Source: Anaerolineales bacterium UBA2029
GTDB taxonomy: Bacteria; Chloroflexota; Anaerolineae; Aggregatilineales; Aggregatilineaceae
NCBI GenBank assembly: GCA_002332795.1
Contig: DDBP01000125.1
Coordinates: forward strand, 1 to 7,854
DNA length: 7,854 nt
Direction of reading: 5' to 3'
Below are positions 1-5,870 of this stretch, in pieces. The translations under genes and the position numbers were made by a program. The notes under the pieces are model-generated. The model did no database searches. It was not told the DNA's origin and worked only from the letters and a program-made list of their open reading frames with translations. Each line of letters opens with the position of its first letter. Within the stretch, counting starts at the first letter, position 1.

Positions 1-2450
1 CCGGGGCGGTAGATGGGACGGTCGGTATAGAGATAGACGCTGAAATCTTCGGGCGCGTAGTCGCCCCAGGCGTCGAACATCCAGGGGTCCATCCCCTCCG
101 ACCAGTCGCTGACGGCGAAGCCGAACCACGCGCCCTCGTCCACGCTGGCATAGAGCGTGGTGTAGAGGTCTTGCAGGCGGGGGATGGTCGCCGTTGCCAG
201 GCCATCCTCGCCAGTGAGCGCGCGGGCGACCGGGTTGAATTCCTGGTTGTAGAAGACGACCGGCGCGCCCGCGATCGGGTCGCCGCTCTGCAGATCGGTC
301 ACCCAGGCCAGCGCCGTATCCTGGCTGAACTTGAGCGTGATATTGACCGACTGCACCAGCAGCACATGCCGGAGCGGATCACTGCGACCTTCTGTCTCCG
401 GCGAAGTCAGCGTCAGCAGGTAGATGCCGGGTGGCAGCGCGGGCGGCGTGTCCGTATCCGCGGCGGGGGTCGTGCCAGGGCGGTTGGGATCGATGGGGGT
501 GGCCAGCAACGGCGCGAAGAAATAGGTGCTCTGGTCGCCTTCCGCCGCCCAGCCGGTGATGCCGTTGTCCAGGCGCACTTCCCACCACAGATACCCGCTC
601 TCGCACAGCGGCCCGCCGGTGATCTGCATCGTCTCGCCAGGGTTGGCCTGCGCGATGCGCTGCGCGGCTAGGTTCGGCTCGGCGCGGATGTTGAGCGGGC
701 GCGGGTCTTCTTCGGTGACGATCACCACGTCGCCGACCATCACCTGCGTCGGCGGCGCGCCCAGGCATTCGATGTTCTCGATGCCGCTGGGGCCGCTTTC
801 GGAGATGTATAGCAGTTCATAGCGCAACTCGTTCGGCTGCCCGGAGACATCCACCGTCCAGCGGCGCAGCAGGTCAGTGGGCGCGGGGGTGAACGTATCC
901 CACACTTCCCACTGCCTGGGGCCGGTCAGTTCGGCCAGGGTAGGCAGCGACAGGCGATAGAGGCGCAGGTCGAGCCGCGAGACGTTGCGGTGTGTGACAA
1001 AGACGCGCGTGGCCGGGTTGTGGCTGCTGTACATGCCCACGCGCCAGGGAGCCTGAATGCTCAATTCGGGCGGATAGGCGGCAGTGGTGTAGCTGACCGT
1101 CAGCCCTTCCTCGATCACATTGCCGTATTTGTCCTGCATACCGGGCAGGATGGTGATGGTATAGGCCGTGCTCGGCTCGGTGTCGAAGGCCAGGTGATAG
1201 CTGTGGTCCCAGTCATAGTAGTACGAATCGAACTCGCGCCACGGCTCCGGCTTGATGATCACCTTGTCTTCCAGCGACTTCAAATCCATCGGCGTATTGA
1301 AGTAGATGGTGAAGCCGCCATACGGCTGCGCGTCTACCTCGCCATCGGCGGGCGAAGTACTCTCGATGCGCGGATAGGGAACCGTGAAGAACTGACTCAT
1401 GGCGCTCTCGCGCAGGAGCGCGCCTGTCGTGCTGCGGGCTTTGCTGGCGTCCAGCGTCACCCGATAGACCGACTCCAGTTGCAGGCGCTCGGCGGGAGTG
1501 AAAGTCAGCGTGCGCCCGGCGTCACCCCAGGCGAAGGAACCGGCGACGACCTGTGGGGCGGGCGGCGTCGGTTGATCCTCACCCCCTGGCCCCAGGTATT
1601 CCAGGACGAAGCCGCCGGCCTCCAGCGAGGCTGCGTCCATGGCCTGGCTGAAGCGCACTGTGACGGTCGAGTCCAGCAACACCGCCTCTGCCCCGTCAGC
1701 CGGCACGATCTCGATCACGTCCGGGCGGGCTGTGGTGAACGTCCAGCTATAGTCCTGGGCCAGCACCCCGCCGGTCACGTCGGTCAGGCCAGCGCTCACG
1801 GTGACGGTGTAGGGCGTGCCGCCATTCAGTTCTGTCTCTGGCGTGAACAGATAGATCGAGGTGTTGAGCCACTCGCCCTTGCCCTGCACGGGCGGATCGA
1901 AAGTCAGCGGCTGCGGCAGGTTGGCCATCTCTTCGACCGTCACCAGGGGCACCACAGGCCGGTTGAAGATCACCGTGATCACGGTATCGGTGTCCACCGC
2001 TTCCGAGCCATCAGCGGGCAGCACTTCGGCCACTTCCAGGTAACCGATGGTGCGCAGTGTCAACGTGAACGGCTCGGCCAGCGGCACCCCATCCGCCGAA
2101 GTCGCGCTGGTGTCAATGGTGAAGGCATATTCTGTAGCGCGCTCCAGGAGCGCGGACGGGGTGAAGGTGAGCGTGCTGAAGTCGCCCGACCAGCTCAGCG
2201 CACCCTCGACCTGAGGTTCCACGCTGAAGGCAGCGGGGAACGTCTGTGGGTTCATGGGCTGGTCGAAGAAGAAGATCACCGGCCCTTCCAGCGGCAATTC
2301 TTCGCCGGGCAGGGGCATGGTGTCGAAGACCTGCGGCGGCAGGGTTTCGCCTTCTTCTCCCCAGGCGTAAGGGGAATGCAGAGCCGCCAGGAACAGCACT
2401 GCCAGCCCTGCGATCGTCAACATCCACCAGCTAAAGCGTCGCGCTCGCAT
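1..2450 (-). CDS. Alpha-2-macroglobulin family protein, N-terminal part (cut by window edge)
   Basis: This is an uninterrupted reading frame of 816 codons that runs off the left edge. The ATG at 2450 is preceded by GAGGAG eight bases upstream. Residues 1-31 form an export signal: an Arg-rich start, then a hydrophobic stretch (LTIAGLAVLFLAAL), with no lipobox Cys. Four SbsA/Big_5-like Ig domains follow (about 33-136, 138-241, 243-360 and 361-455), each with the 'PADG...F..PM' type pattern. An MG1-like region (about 456-580) contains VFVTHRNVSRLDLRLYRL. A bacterial SH3 domain (about 584-650) shows LNIRAEPN, W622-W623 and GW at 633-634. MG1-like sequence then resumes (LPPGIYLL, LAWVTDLQSG), and the visible part ends at TDRPIYRPG (809 onward), the hallmark start of the A2M MG2 domain. 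Bacterial A2Ms are envelope-associated traps for foreign proteases. The bait region and any thioester lie outside the window, so trapping chemistry cannot be judged. The family call is firm. Confidence 0.93.
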   Translation of the reverse strand, partial: MRARRFSWWMLTIAGLAVLFLAALHSPYAWGEEGETLPPQVFDTMPLPGEELPLEGPVIFFFDQPMNPQTFPAAFSVEPQVEGALSWSGDFSTLTFTPSALLERATEYAFTIDTSATSADGVPLAEPFTLTLRTIGYLEVAEVLPADGSEAVDTDTVITVIFNRPVVPLVTVEEMANLPQPLTFDPPVQGKGEWLNTSIYLFTPETELNGGTPYTVTVSAGLTDVTGGVLAQDYSWTFTTARPDVIEIVPADGAEAVLLDSTVTVRFSQAMDAASLEAGGFVLEYLGPGGEDQPTPPAPQVVAGSFAWGDAGRTLTFTPAERLQLESVYRVTLDASKARSTTGALLRESAMSQFFTVPYPRIESTSPADGEVDAQPYGGFTIYFNTPMDLKSLEDKVIIKPEPWREFDSYYYDWDHSYHLAFDTEPSTAYTITILPGMQDKYGNVIEEGLTVSYTTAAYPPELSIQAPWRVGMYSSHNPATRVFVTHRNVSRLDLRLYRLSLPTLAELTGPRQWEVWDTFTPAPTDLLRRWTVDVSGQPNELRYELLYISESGPSGIENIECLGAPPTQVMVGDVVIVTEEDPRPLNIRAEPNLAAQRIAQANPGETMQITGGPLCESGYLWWEVRLDNGITGWAAEGDQSTYFFAPLLATPIDPNRPGTTPAADTDTPPALPPGIYLLTLTSPETEGRSDPLRHVLLVQSVNITLKFSQDTALAWVTDLQSGDPIAGAPVVFYNQEFNPVARALTGEDGLATATIPRLQDLYTTLYASVDEGAWFGFAVSDWSEGMDPWMFDAWGDYAPEDFSVYLYTDRPIYRP

Positions 2451-2592
2451 CACCAAATCTCCTCTCACCCGTCGCAGGGGACAAAGAACCTTGGGGGGTA
2501 TTTTCTCGGTCGGACGTGCAGCCCGTTTCTGTTGGCTGGAAGTGCGCGGCTGAGAGCGGGCAATCCGGCCCCACATTCAGCGCTACTCTTTC

Positions 2593-2598
2593 ATTATA
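2593..2598 (-). promoter_or_regulatory. Consensus -10 box (TATAAT) for the macroglobulin gene
   Basis: A perfect TATAAT on the minus strand lies about 140 bases upstream of the ATG at 2450, within the 217-base gap after the response regulator gene. The -35 region at 17-bp spacing (TTTCTG) is a poor match to TTGACA. A GTTAAC palindrome lies between the two boxes. It predicts a leader of about 135 bases and transcription independent of the upstream pair. This is a motif match only. Confidence 0.5.
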
Positions 2599-2667
2599 GG
2601 GCCGTTAACAGCAGACAGAAACACGCCTGCACAACGGCTGTCCTACGCCAGAGGGGCGAGAATCCGC

Positions 2668-3027
2668 TCAAGCGCCGAGCAGTTCGGTCACCAGGGCGCG
2701 CAGGCGCGCCATGGGCACCGGCTTGACCAGGAAGGCCCGCGCGCCCAGCGCCAGCATCTCGTCGCGCATCCGGTCGTTGGCGGAGATGACGGCAAAGGGC
2801 ACATCGCGCAGGCGCACGTCGTCGCGGGCGAACTCCAGCACGCGCTTGCCAGGGATGTCGGGCAGTTGCAGATCGAGCAGGACGGCATCGAAGTCTTGCG
2901 TGGTCAGGCGCAGCATGGCTTCGACGGCATTGGCCGCGCCGACGACTTCGTGTCCCTCGCGGGCCAGCGCTGTCTGGTAGAAGAAGCGCAGATCGTCGTC
3001 GTCCTCGACGACCAGCAATCGGGCCAC
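2668..3027 (-). CDS. Stand-alone response regulator receiver (REC) protein
   Basis: A 119-aa protein consisting of one complete CheY-like receiver domain with no output domain. The phosphorylation site is intact: acidic pocket E8/D9/D10, acceptor D52 in VLLDLQLPD, S82 after beta-4 (VISAND), and K102-P103 after beta-5 (FLVKP). The start is a GTG at 3027 with a purine-rich GAGAGAAGG just upstream. In such proteins a histidine kinase phosphorylates the Asp, and the signal passes by protein contact rather than DNA binding. No kinase is visible here, so its partner and pathway are unknown. It follows the YdcF-family gene by 37 bases on the same strand, so the two are probably co-transcribed. The macroglobulin gene lies 217 bases downstream, behind its own likely promoter. 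The family call is secure; the role is not determined. Confidence 0.92.
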   Translation of the reverse strand: MARLLVVEDDDDLRFFYQTALAREGHEVVGAANAVEAMLRLTTQDFDAVLLDLQLPDIPGKRVLEFARDDVRLRDVPFAVISANDRMRDEMLALGARAFLVKPVPMARLRALVTELLGA

Positions 3028-3064
3028 AGCCTTCTCTCTTTCGCGCCGAGATCGCGCGCCGTGC

Positions 3065-3688
3065 TCAGTGACCGGGCAGTGCCTGCCAGCTCCACGCGGC
3101 CAGCTCGCGCAACACGGCGTAGAGTTCCTCGCTGGCGCTGAGCGGGCCGGCGGTGCGCTGCGCCGGACTGGGATAGACGTGCACGCCCTGCCGTTCGAAC
3201 AGGCGACGCGCCCGCCACAGGTGAAAATCGTCGCTCACCAGCACGGCGTCACGCCAGCCCTGCGCGGCCATCAGCGCCGCCGTCGCGCGGGCGTTCTCCG
3301 CCGTGTTGTGACTGGCATCTTCGCGCCACACGGCAGCGGCGGGCACGCCCTCCGCACTCATCACCTGGGCGCAGCGGGCGGCTTCTGTGCCGCCGCCGGG
3401 GATGGTGGCCCCGCCGGTACACAGCACATGAGGCGCGTAACCGGCCCGGTAGAGCGCTGCGCCATGCAACGCCCGCCGCACCGTGCCCGCCTCGCCGCCA
3501 CCCAGCACCACGATCACGTCGGCGGGGCGGGCGCGGTCGCTCGCTCCATAGCGGACAATGGTGATCGCCAGCATCAGCGCGCCGCCGACCAGGAACAGCG
3601 TCGCCAGGGCGAGCGCAAGCCTGAGGGGCCGCCAGACGCGCGTCGTGCGCCGCACAGAGATCGTGGTCGTACTCGCGAATTGCCCCAT
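3065..3688 (-). CDS. YdcF family (DUF218) membrane-anchored protein
   Basis: A 207-aa protein. The N-terminus is short and basic, followed by one membrane segment (about residues 22-45), which would leave the DUF218 domain outside the cytoplasm. Family motifs appear in order: VIVVLGGGE (58-66), an RALHGAALYRAG helix, CTGG (90-93), GTEAARCAQVM, EGVPAAAV, EDASHNTAENAR, and the SDDFHLWRARRLF segment with the conserved His before Arg. The family includes E. coli YdcF and ElyC/SanA-type proteins linked to envelope integrity; its chemistry is largely unsettled. I chose the ATG at 3688. The frame stays open to 3847, but that extension would translate the intergenic repeat and lie upstream of the TATAAT at 3710-3715. 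GGAGG lies 11 bases before this ATG, a somewhat long spacing. The receiver-domain gene follows 37 bases downstream. Confidence 0.88.
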   Translation of the reverse strand: MGQFASTTTISVRRTTRVWRPLRLALALATLFLVGGALMLAITIVRYGASDRARPADVIVVLGGGEAGTVRRALHGAALYRAGYAPHVLCTGGATIPGGGTEAARCAQVMSAEGVPAAAVWREDASHNTAENARATAALMAAQGWRDAVLVSDDFHLWRARRLFERQGVHVYPSPAQRTAGPLSASEELYAVLRELAAWSWQALPGH

Positions 3689-3709
3689 GCGTTGCCATGC
3701 CTCCGCTCG

Positions 3710-3738
3710 ATTATAGCCGGGGCGGGCGCAGCGCGAAA
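3710..3738 (-). promoter_or_regulatory. Promoter for the YdcF-family/response regulator pair
   Basis: A perfect TATAAT occupies 3710-3715 on the minus strand. A partial -35 (TTTCGC, 3733-3738) sits at exactly 17 bp spacing. Predicted transcription begins about 15 bases before the chosen ATG at 3688, leaving just room for GGAGG. This supports the short start for the YdcF-family protein. It is a motif match only. Confidence 0.55.
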
Positions 3739-3761
3739 TGCGCGGCGAAGACCGAAAAAAC

Positions 3762-3862
3762 TTCACCGCAGAAGGCACAGAGATCGCAGAGAAGGCCCAG
3801 AGCACCTTGATCGCCAGGCTGTCTGCGTTCTCCTCTGTCTCCTCCACGTCCTCTGCGGTGAA
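3762..3862. repeat. Intergenic imperfect inverted repeat, copy A
   Basis: The outer arms are exact reverse complements: TTCACCGCAGA at 3762-3772 and TCTGCGGTGAA at 3852-3862. Inside, the two sides continue as degenerate complements rich in CAGAG and CTCTG. The element sits between two divergent genes, inside the interval bounded by their predicted -10 boxes. It encodes no transposase. A related element lies at 7185-7268. Similar ACCGCAGAG-type palindromes are common dispersed intergenic repeats in several bacterial phyla, so this is probably a non-autonomous or MITE-like unit. Confidence 0.7.
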
Positions 3863-3904
3863 AAGCTCCTTGCGACCCGCTCAGCACGCCCGGCACACCT
3901 GCTG

Positions 3905-3910
3905 TACAAT
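3905..3910 (+). promoter_or_regulatory. Candidate -10 box (TACAAT) for the 169-aa protein gene
   Basis: TACAAT matches the sigma-70 -10 consensus at five of six positions and lies about 49 bases before the ATG at 3959. No convincing -35 is seen at 16-18 bp spacing. It points away from the minus-strand promoter at 3710, which is consistent with divergent transcription. Confidence 0.4.
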
Positions 3911-3958
3911 GGGAAGCATCTGGGCGATCACCCGCGACACAGGAGAGGAGCGTATCTC

Positions 3959-4468
3959 ATGGGGCTGTTTGAGACCACTTCAGCCAAACCAGTGGCGGTG
4001 CATGTCCTGTTGCCGGGGTTTGTCGTACGTGGGCAACTGCCGGTCATTGGCACACTGCAAACCTACCTCAACGACGAGCGGCGCGGCACCTTCTCGCTGA
4101 ACAATGTCACCGTCTATGGGCTGGAACCGGGTAATCCGGCCCGCAGCATGCAGCTCGAAGGGTTGTTCGTGGCCAAGAGGAGCTGTCACGCCATCCTGTT
4201 TGATACTATCCTCCCGCAGGAAGAGACGGGCCTGTTGCCGCGCACTGAACGGCTGGCCATCTATACGCCGCATTACTGCATTCAGGGAGACTTTCATATG
4301 GGGCCAGATGTGCTGGTCGGCGAATTCGCCTTTGCCTCGCGGGCGCAGTTCATCGGTGCGACCACCGTACAGGTGTTCCCGCTCTTTCCGCCCCAGGCAG
4401 CGCTACCCCAGAGCGCACCGCTGGCCTTCGTGCATCGCGACGTGCTGCAGATGCATCACATGGTCTGA
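3959..4468 (+). CDS. Unrecognised 169-aa protein with two similar halves
   Basis: I do not recognise this with confidence; it may belong near the short beta-rich DUF families of Chloroflexota. The ATG at 3959 is preceded by AGGAGAGGAG with eight bases of spacing. The same frame is open far upstream to 3068, but that part is antisense to the YdcF-family gene and is not credible coding sequence. The protein has no signal peptide or membrane segment and is predicted to be cytosolic and beta-rich. Two halves align: residues about 13-75 (VHVLLPGFVVRG...FSLNNVTVY...VAKRSC) and about 100-168 (LAIYTPHYCIQG...FIGATTVQV...VHRDVLQ). Pro and Gly fall at matching positions, a (V/T)TV strand follows, and a closing basic strand ends each half. 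This suggests an internal duplication forming a pseudo-dimer. The Pmp3-like gene follows 86 bases later. Confidence 0.75.
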   Translation: MGLFETTSAKPVAVHVLLPGFVVRGQLPVIGTLQTYLNDERRGTFSLNNVTVYGLEPGNPARSMQLEGLFVAKRSCHAILFDTILPQEETGLLPRTERLAIYTPHYCIQGDFHMGPDVLVGEFAFASRAQFIGATTVQVFPLFPPQAALPQSAPLAFVHRDVLQMHHMV

Positions 4469-4482
4469 CGGCGGGCGTGGAA

Positions 4483-4500
4483 CGCAACCTGAGAGTTGCG
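4483..4500 (+). other. Small hairpin after the 169-aa protein gene
   Basis: A perfect 6-bp stem, CGCAAC (4483-4488) paired with GTTGCG (4495-4500), with a CTGAGA loop, starts 15 bases past the stop codon. There is no U-tract after it, so it is not a standard intrinsic terminator. It may only protect the 3' end of the mRNA or be chance. Confidence 0.3.
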
Positions 4501-4524
4501 CCATCCGTAATCAAGAGATAGAAA
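4496..4524 (+). promoter_or_regulatory. Weak candidate promoter for the Pmp3-like gene
   Basis: TTGCGC (4496-4501) and TAGAAA (4519-4524) are separated by exactly 17 bp and end 30 bases before the ATG at 4555. Both boxes match consensus only partly. Read-through from the upstream gene is an equally likely source of transcript. Confidence 0.25.
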
Positions 4525-4554
4525 CTCCAGCCAACGCGGAAAGGAGCGCAGGGG

Positions 4555-4710
4555 ATGGGCTGTTTTCGGGCGATTTTGTGCGTGCTGTTTCCGCCGTTGA
4601 GCGTGCTGGATCGCGGCTGCGGCGTGATCCTGGTCGTGACCATCCTGACCATCGCCGGCTGGATACCGGGCGTGATCGCAGCATTGCTGATCAACGTGCT
4701 GGCGGAGTGA
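4555..4710 (+). CDS. Pmp3/YqaE (UPF0057) family small membrane proteolipid
   Basis: A 51-aa protein. The ATG at 4555 has AAGGAG eight bases upstream (4541-4546), a textbook ribosome binding site. The sequence matches the Pmp3/YqaE pattern: a first hydrophobic segment ending in LFPPLSVLDRG (residues 11-21; the family signature is PP followed by a hydrophobic stretch and G.G), then GVILVVTILTIAGWIPGVIAALLINVL (23-49) with the conserved GWIPG..-A motif. Two membrane helices are predicted, and the length (about 50-60 aa) is normal for the family. Family members sit in the plasma membrane and are linked to stress-induced membrane potential and ion homeostasis in yeast and plants (Pmp3, RCI2). The bacterial function is unclear. 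The gene is short enough to be missed by ORF callers with a length cut-off. Its Cys residues at 3, 9 and 22 are notable but have no assigned role. Confidence 0.88.
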   Translation: MGCFRAILCVLFPPLSVLDRGCGVILVVTILTIAGWIPGVIAALLINVLAE

Positions 4711-4781
4711 GGTCAGTTCCCTGTTGCCTGGTCTCCCCCCTTGTCGAAGATGCGTTTCCCTTCGCCGTGAGCCGGTTGTCC

Positions 4782-4810
4782 TTGCCAGAGGCATAGTGGC
4801 GCAGTACACT
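4782..4810 (+). promoter_or_regulatory. Candidate sigma-70 promoter for the methyltransferase gene
   Basis: TTGCCA (4782-4787, five of six to consensus) and TACACT (4805-4810, four of six) are separated by exactly 17 bp. Transcription would begin near 4817. That gives a leader of about 80 bases containing the hairpin at 4835-4855 and makes the methyltransferase a single-gene unit ending at 5774-5816. Confidence 0.5.
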
Positions 4811-4834
4811 TCGCCCGCGGTGAGATAGTACGCC

Positions 4835-4855
4835 CCTGGGTGTTTCGCACCCAGG
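4835..4855 (+). other. Perfect leader hairpin before the methyltransferase gene
   Basis: An 8-bp perfect stem, CCTGGGTG (4835-4842) with CACCCAGG (4848-4855), closes a five-base TTTCG loop. It lies 40 bases before the ATG at 4896. A TTGTTTT run starts about 14 bases after the stem, too far for a standard terminator. A second CCAGG at 4863-4867 could pair with the left arm instead. Possible roles are an attenuator, an mRNA stabiliser, or the end of the upstream transcript. No known riboswitch is recognised. Confidence 0.5.
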
Positions 4856-4895
4856 CACACCTCCAGGCTTGTTTTGACAGGAGAGAAGTATCCTC

Positions 4896-5741
4896 ATGCA
4901 AACTGTGCTCAAAGGCCCCTCCAGCGAAGTGATCATCGGCCCCGATCTGCCGATCGTGATGATCGGCGAGCGCATCAACCCCACCGGACGCAAGGCGTTC
5001 AGCGCCGAACTGCAGGCGGGCGACCTCAGCCGCATCCCGCGCGACGCCCAGGCTCAGGCAGACGCGGGCGCGCGCGTGCTGGATGTCAACGTCGGGGCGG
5101 CCAGCGTGGACGAGGTGGCGCTGTTGCCGCAGGCCGTGCGCCTGGTACAGGACACCGTAGACCTGCCCGTGTGCATTGATTCCGCCAACCCGGCGGCGCT
5201 CGAAGCCGGCCTGAAAGCCGCTCGCGGGCGCGCGCTGGTCAATTCGGTCAACGGCGAGACGGCCAAGCTCAAAGCGGTGCTGCCCATCGTGGCCGAATAT
5301 GGCGCGGCGGTGATCGCGCTGTGCATGGACGATAGCGGCATCCCCGGCACGCCGGAGGCGCGCCTGCGCGTGGCGGAGAACATCCTCAATGAGGCGGCCA
5401 AACTGAACATCAAGCCGGAGGACATCCTCTTCGATCCGCTGGTGATGGCCATCAGCGCCGATCACACTGCCGGCGCGGTGACCCTGGCGACCGCCCGCCT
5501 GATCCGGCAAACCTTCGGCTGTAACATGACAGCGGGCGCGAGCAACGTATCGCACGGGATGCCCGAACGCGAAGTGCTCAACACTGTGTTCCTGACGCTG
5601 CTGGCACACGAAGGCGTCAACGCGCCGATCTGCAATCCGCTCACCAACGGGCTGGCGATCCGCGCCATTGACCTGATGCTGGGTCACGACGAGTGGGGCA
5701 TGGGCTACATCCGCGCCTACCGCGCCCTGGCCAAAGCGTAG
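4896..5741 (+). CDS. Methyltetrahydrofolate-type corrinoid methyltransferase (pterin-binding, AcsE/MtgA-like)
   Basis: A 281-aa pterin-binding TIM-barrel protein. In this family, enzymes such as AcsE and MtgA transfer a methyl group between methyltetrahydrofolate and the cobalt of a corrinoid protein, in the Wood-Ljungdahl pathway or in methyl-compound catabolism. Visible motifs are GERINPTGRK (24-33), DVNVG (63-67), CIDSANP (93-99), NSVNGE (116-121), MDDSGIP (144-150), FDPLVM (179-184) and GASNVSHGMPER (214-225). D95, N116 and D180 have the same spacing as the pterin-binding D75, N96 and D160 of Moorella AcsE. N217 corresponds to its N199 within a two-residue shift, so it should be active. 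AGGAGAG lies 10-12 bases before the ATG. No corrinoid protein or reductive activase is in the window, so the partner and the direction of transfer are open. Databases may label it dihydropteroate synthase; its length and the ERIN motif argue against true FolP. Confidence 0.9.
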   Translation: MQTVLKGPSSEVIIGPDLPIVMIGERINPTGRKAFSAELQAGDLSRIPRDAQAQADAGARVLDVNVGAASVDEVALLPQAVRLVQDTVDLPVCIDSANPAALEAGLKAARGRALVNSVNGETAKLKAVLPIVAEYGAAVIALCMDDSGIPGTPEARLRVAENILNEAAKLNIKPEDILFDPLVMAISADHTAGAVTLATARLIRQTFGCNMTAGASNVSHGMPEREVLNTVFLTLLAHEGVNAPICNPLTNGLAIRAIDLMLGHDEWGMGYIRAYRALAKA

Positions 5742-5773
5742 CGCTATCCCGCTCCAGCGCTATCGAAACAGAA

Positions 5774-5816
5774 AGCGCCCCCTGCCTTCGCTGTGCAGCG
5801 GGGCGCTCTTTTCTTT
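5774..5816 (+). terminator. Strong rho-independent terminator, probably bidirectional
   Basis: AGCGCCCC (5774-5781) pairs with GGGGCGCT (5800-5807). Inside, CTGC (5782-5785) pairs with GCAG (5795-5798), leaving one bulged C. The run CTTTTCTTT follows. It lies 33 bases past the methyltransferase stop. On the minus strand the stem is followed by TTTCTGTTTC, so it may also end the convergent M23 peptidase transcript. Confidence 0.88.
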
Positions 5817-5820
5817 GTCC

Positions 5821-5865
5821 ACTGACAACTGACAACTGACCACTGATCACTGTGAACTGATCACT
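5821..5865. repeat. Heptanucleotide tandem repeat (ACTGANN x about 6)
   Basis: Six contiguous 7-bp units all begin with ACTG. The first two are exactly ACTGACA, then come ACTGACC, ACTGATC, ACTGTGA and ACTGATC, followed by a trailing ACT. The block lies between the terminator and the stop codon of the convergent peptidase. On the other strand the units include TTGTCAG, which resembles a heptamer I recall from the short tandemly repeated (STRR) families of cyanobacteria. That likeness is from memory and not checked. Confidence 0.8.
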
Positions 5866-5870
5866 ACTCT

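Noticed and set aside
990..2726. A 578-codon plus-strand open frame
   Set aside because: It is antisense to the macroglobulin gene. Its translation is low in hydrophobic structure and rich in Arg, Gly and His, as expected of a GC-rich shadow frame, with no recognisable domain.
3710..3862. A CRISPR array or transposase-linked terminal repeat
   Set aside because: There are only two arms with one interior, no regular spacers and no adjacent cas or transposase gene.
3068..3958. Upstream extension of the frame encoding the 169-aa protein (466 codons in total)
   Set aside because: The added part is antisense to the YdcF-family gene and crosses the inverted repeat. A strong ribosome site directly precedes the ATG at 3959.
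4711..4895. A tRNA, small RNA or known riboswitch before the methyltransferase
   Set aside because: There is no cloverleaf or T-loop signature and no cobalamin or SAM box that I can recognise. Only one hairpin is supported.
4713..5687. A 324-codon minus-strand open frame
   Set aside because: It mirrors the methyltransferase gene, which has complete catalytic motifs. The antisense product has no family resemblance and runs through the leader hairpin.
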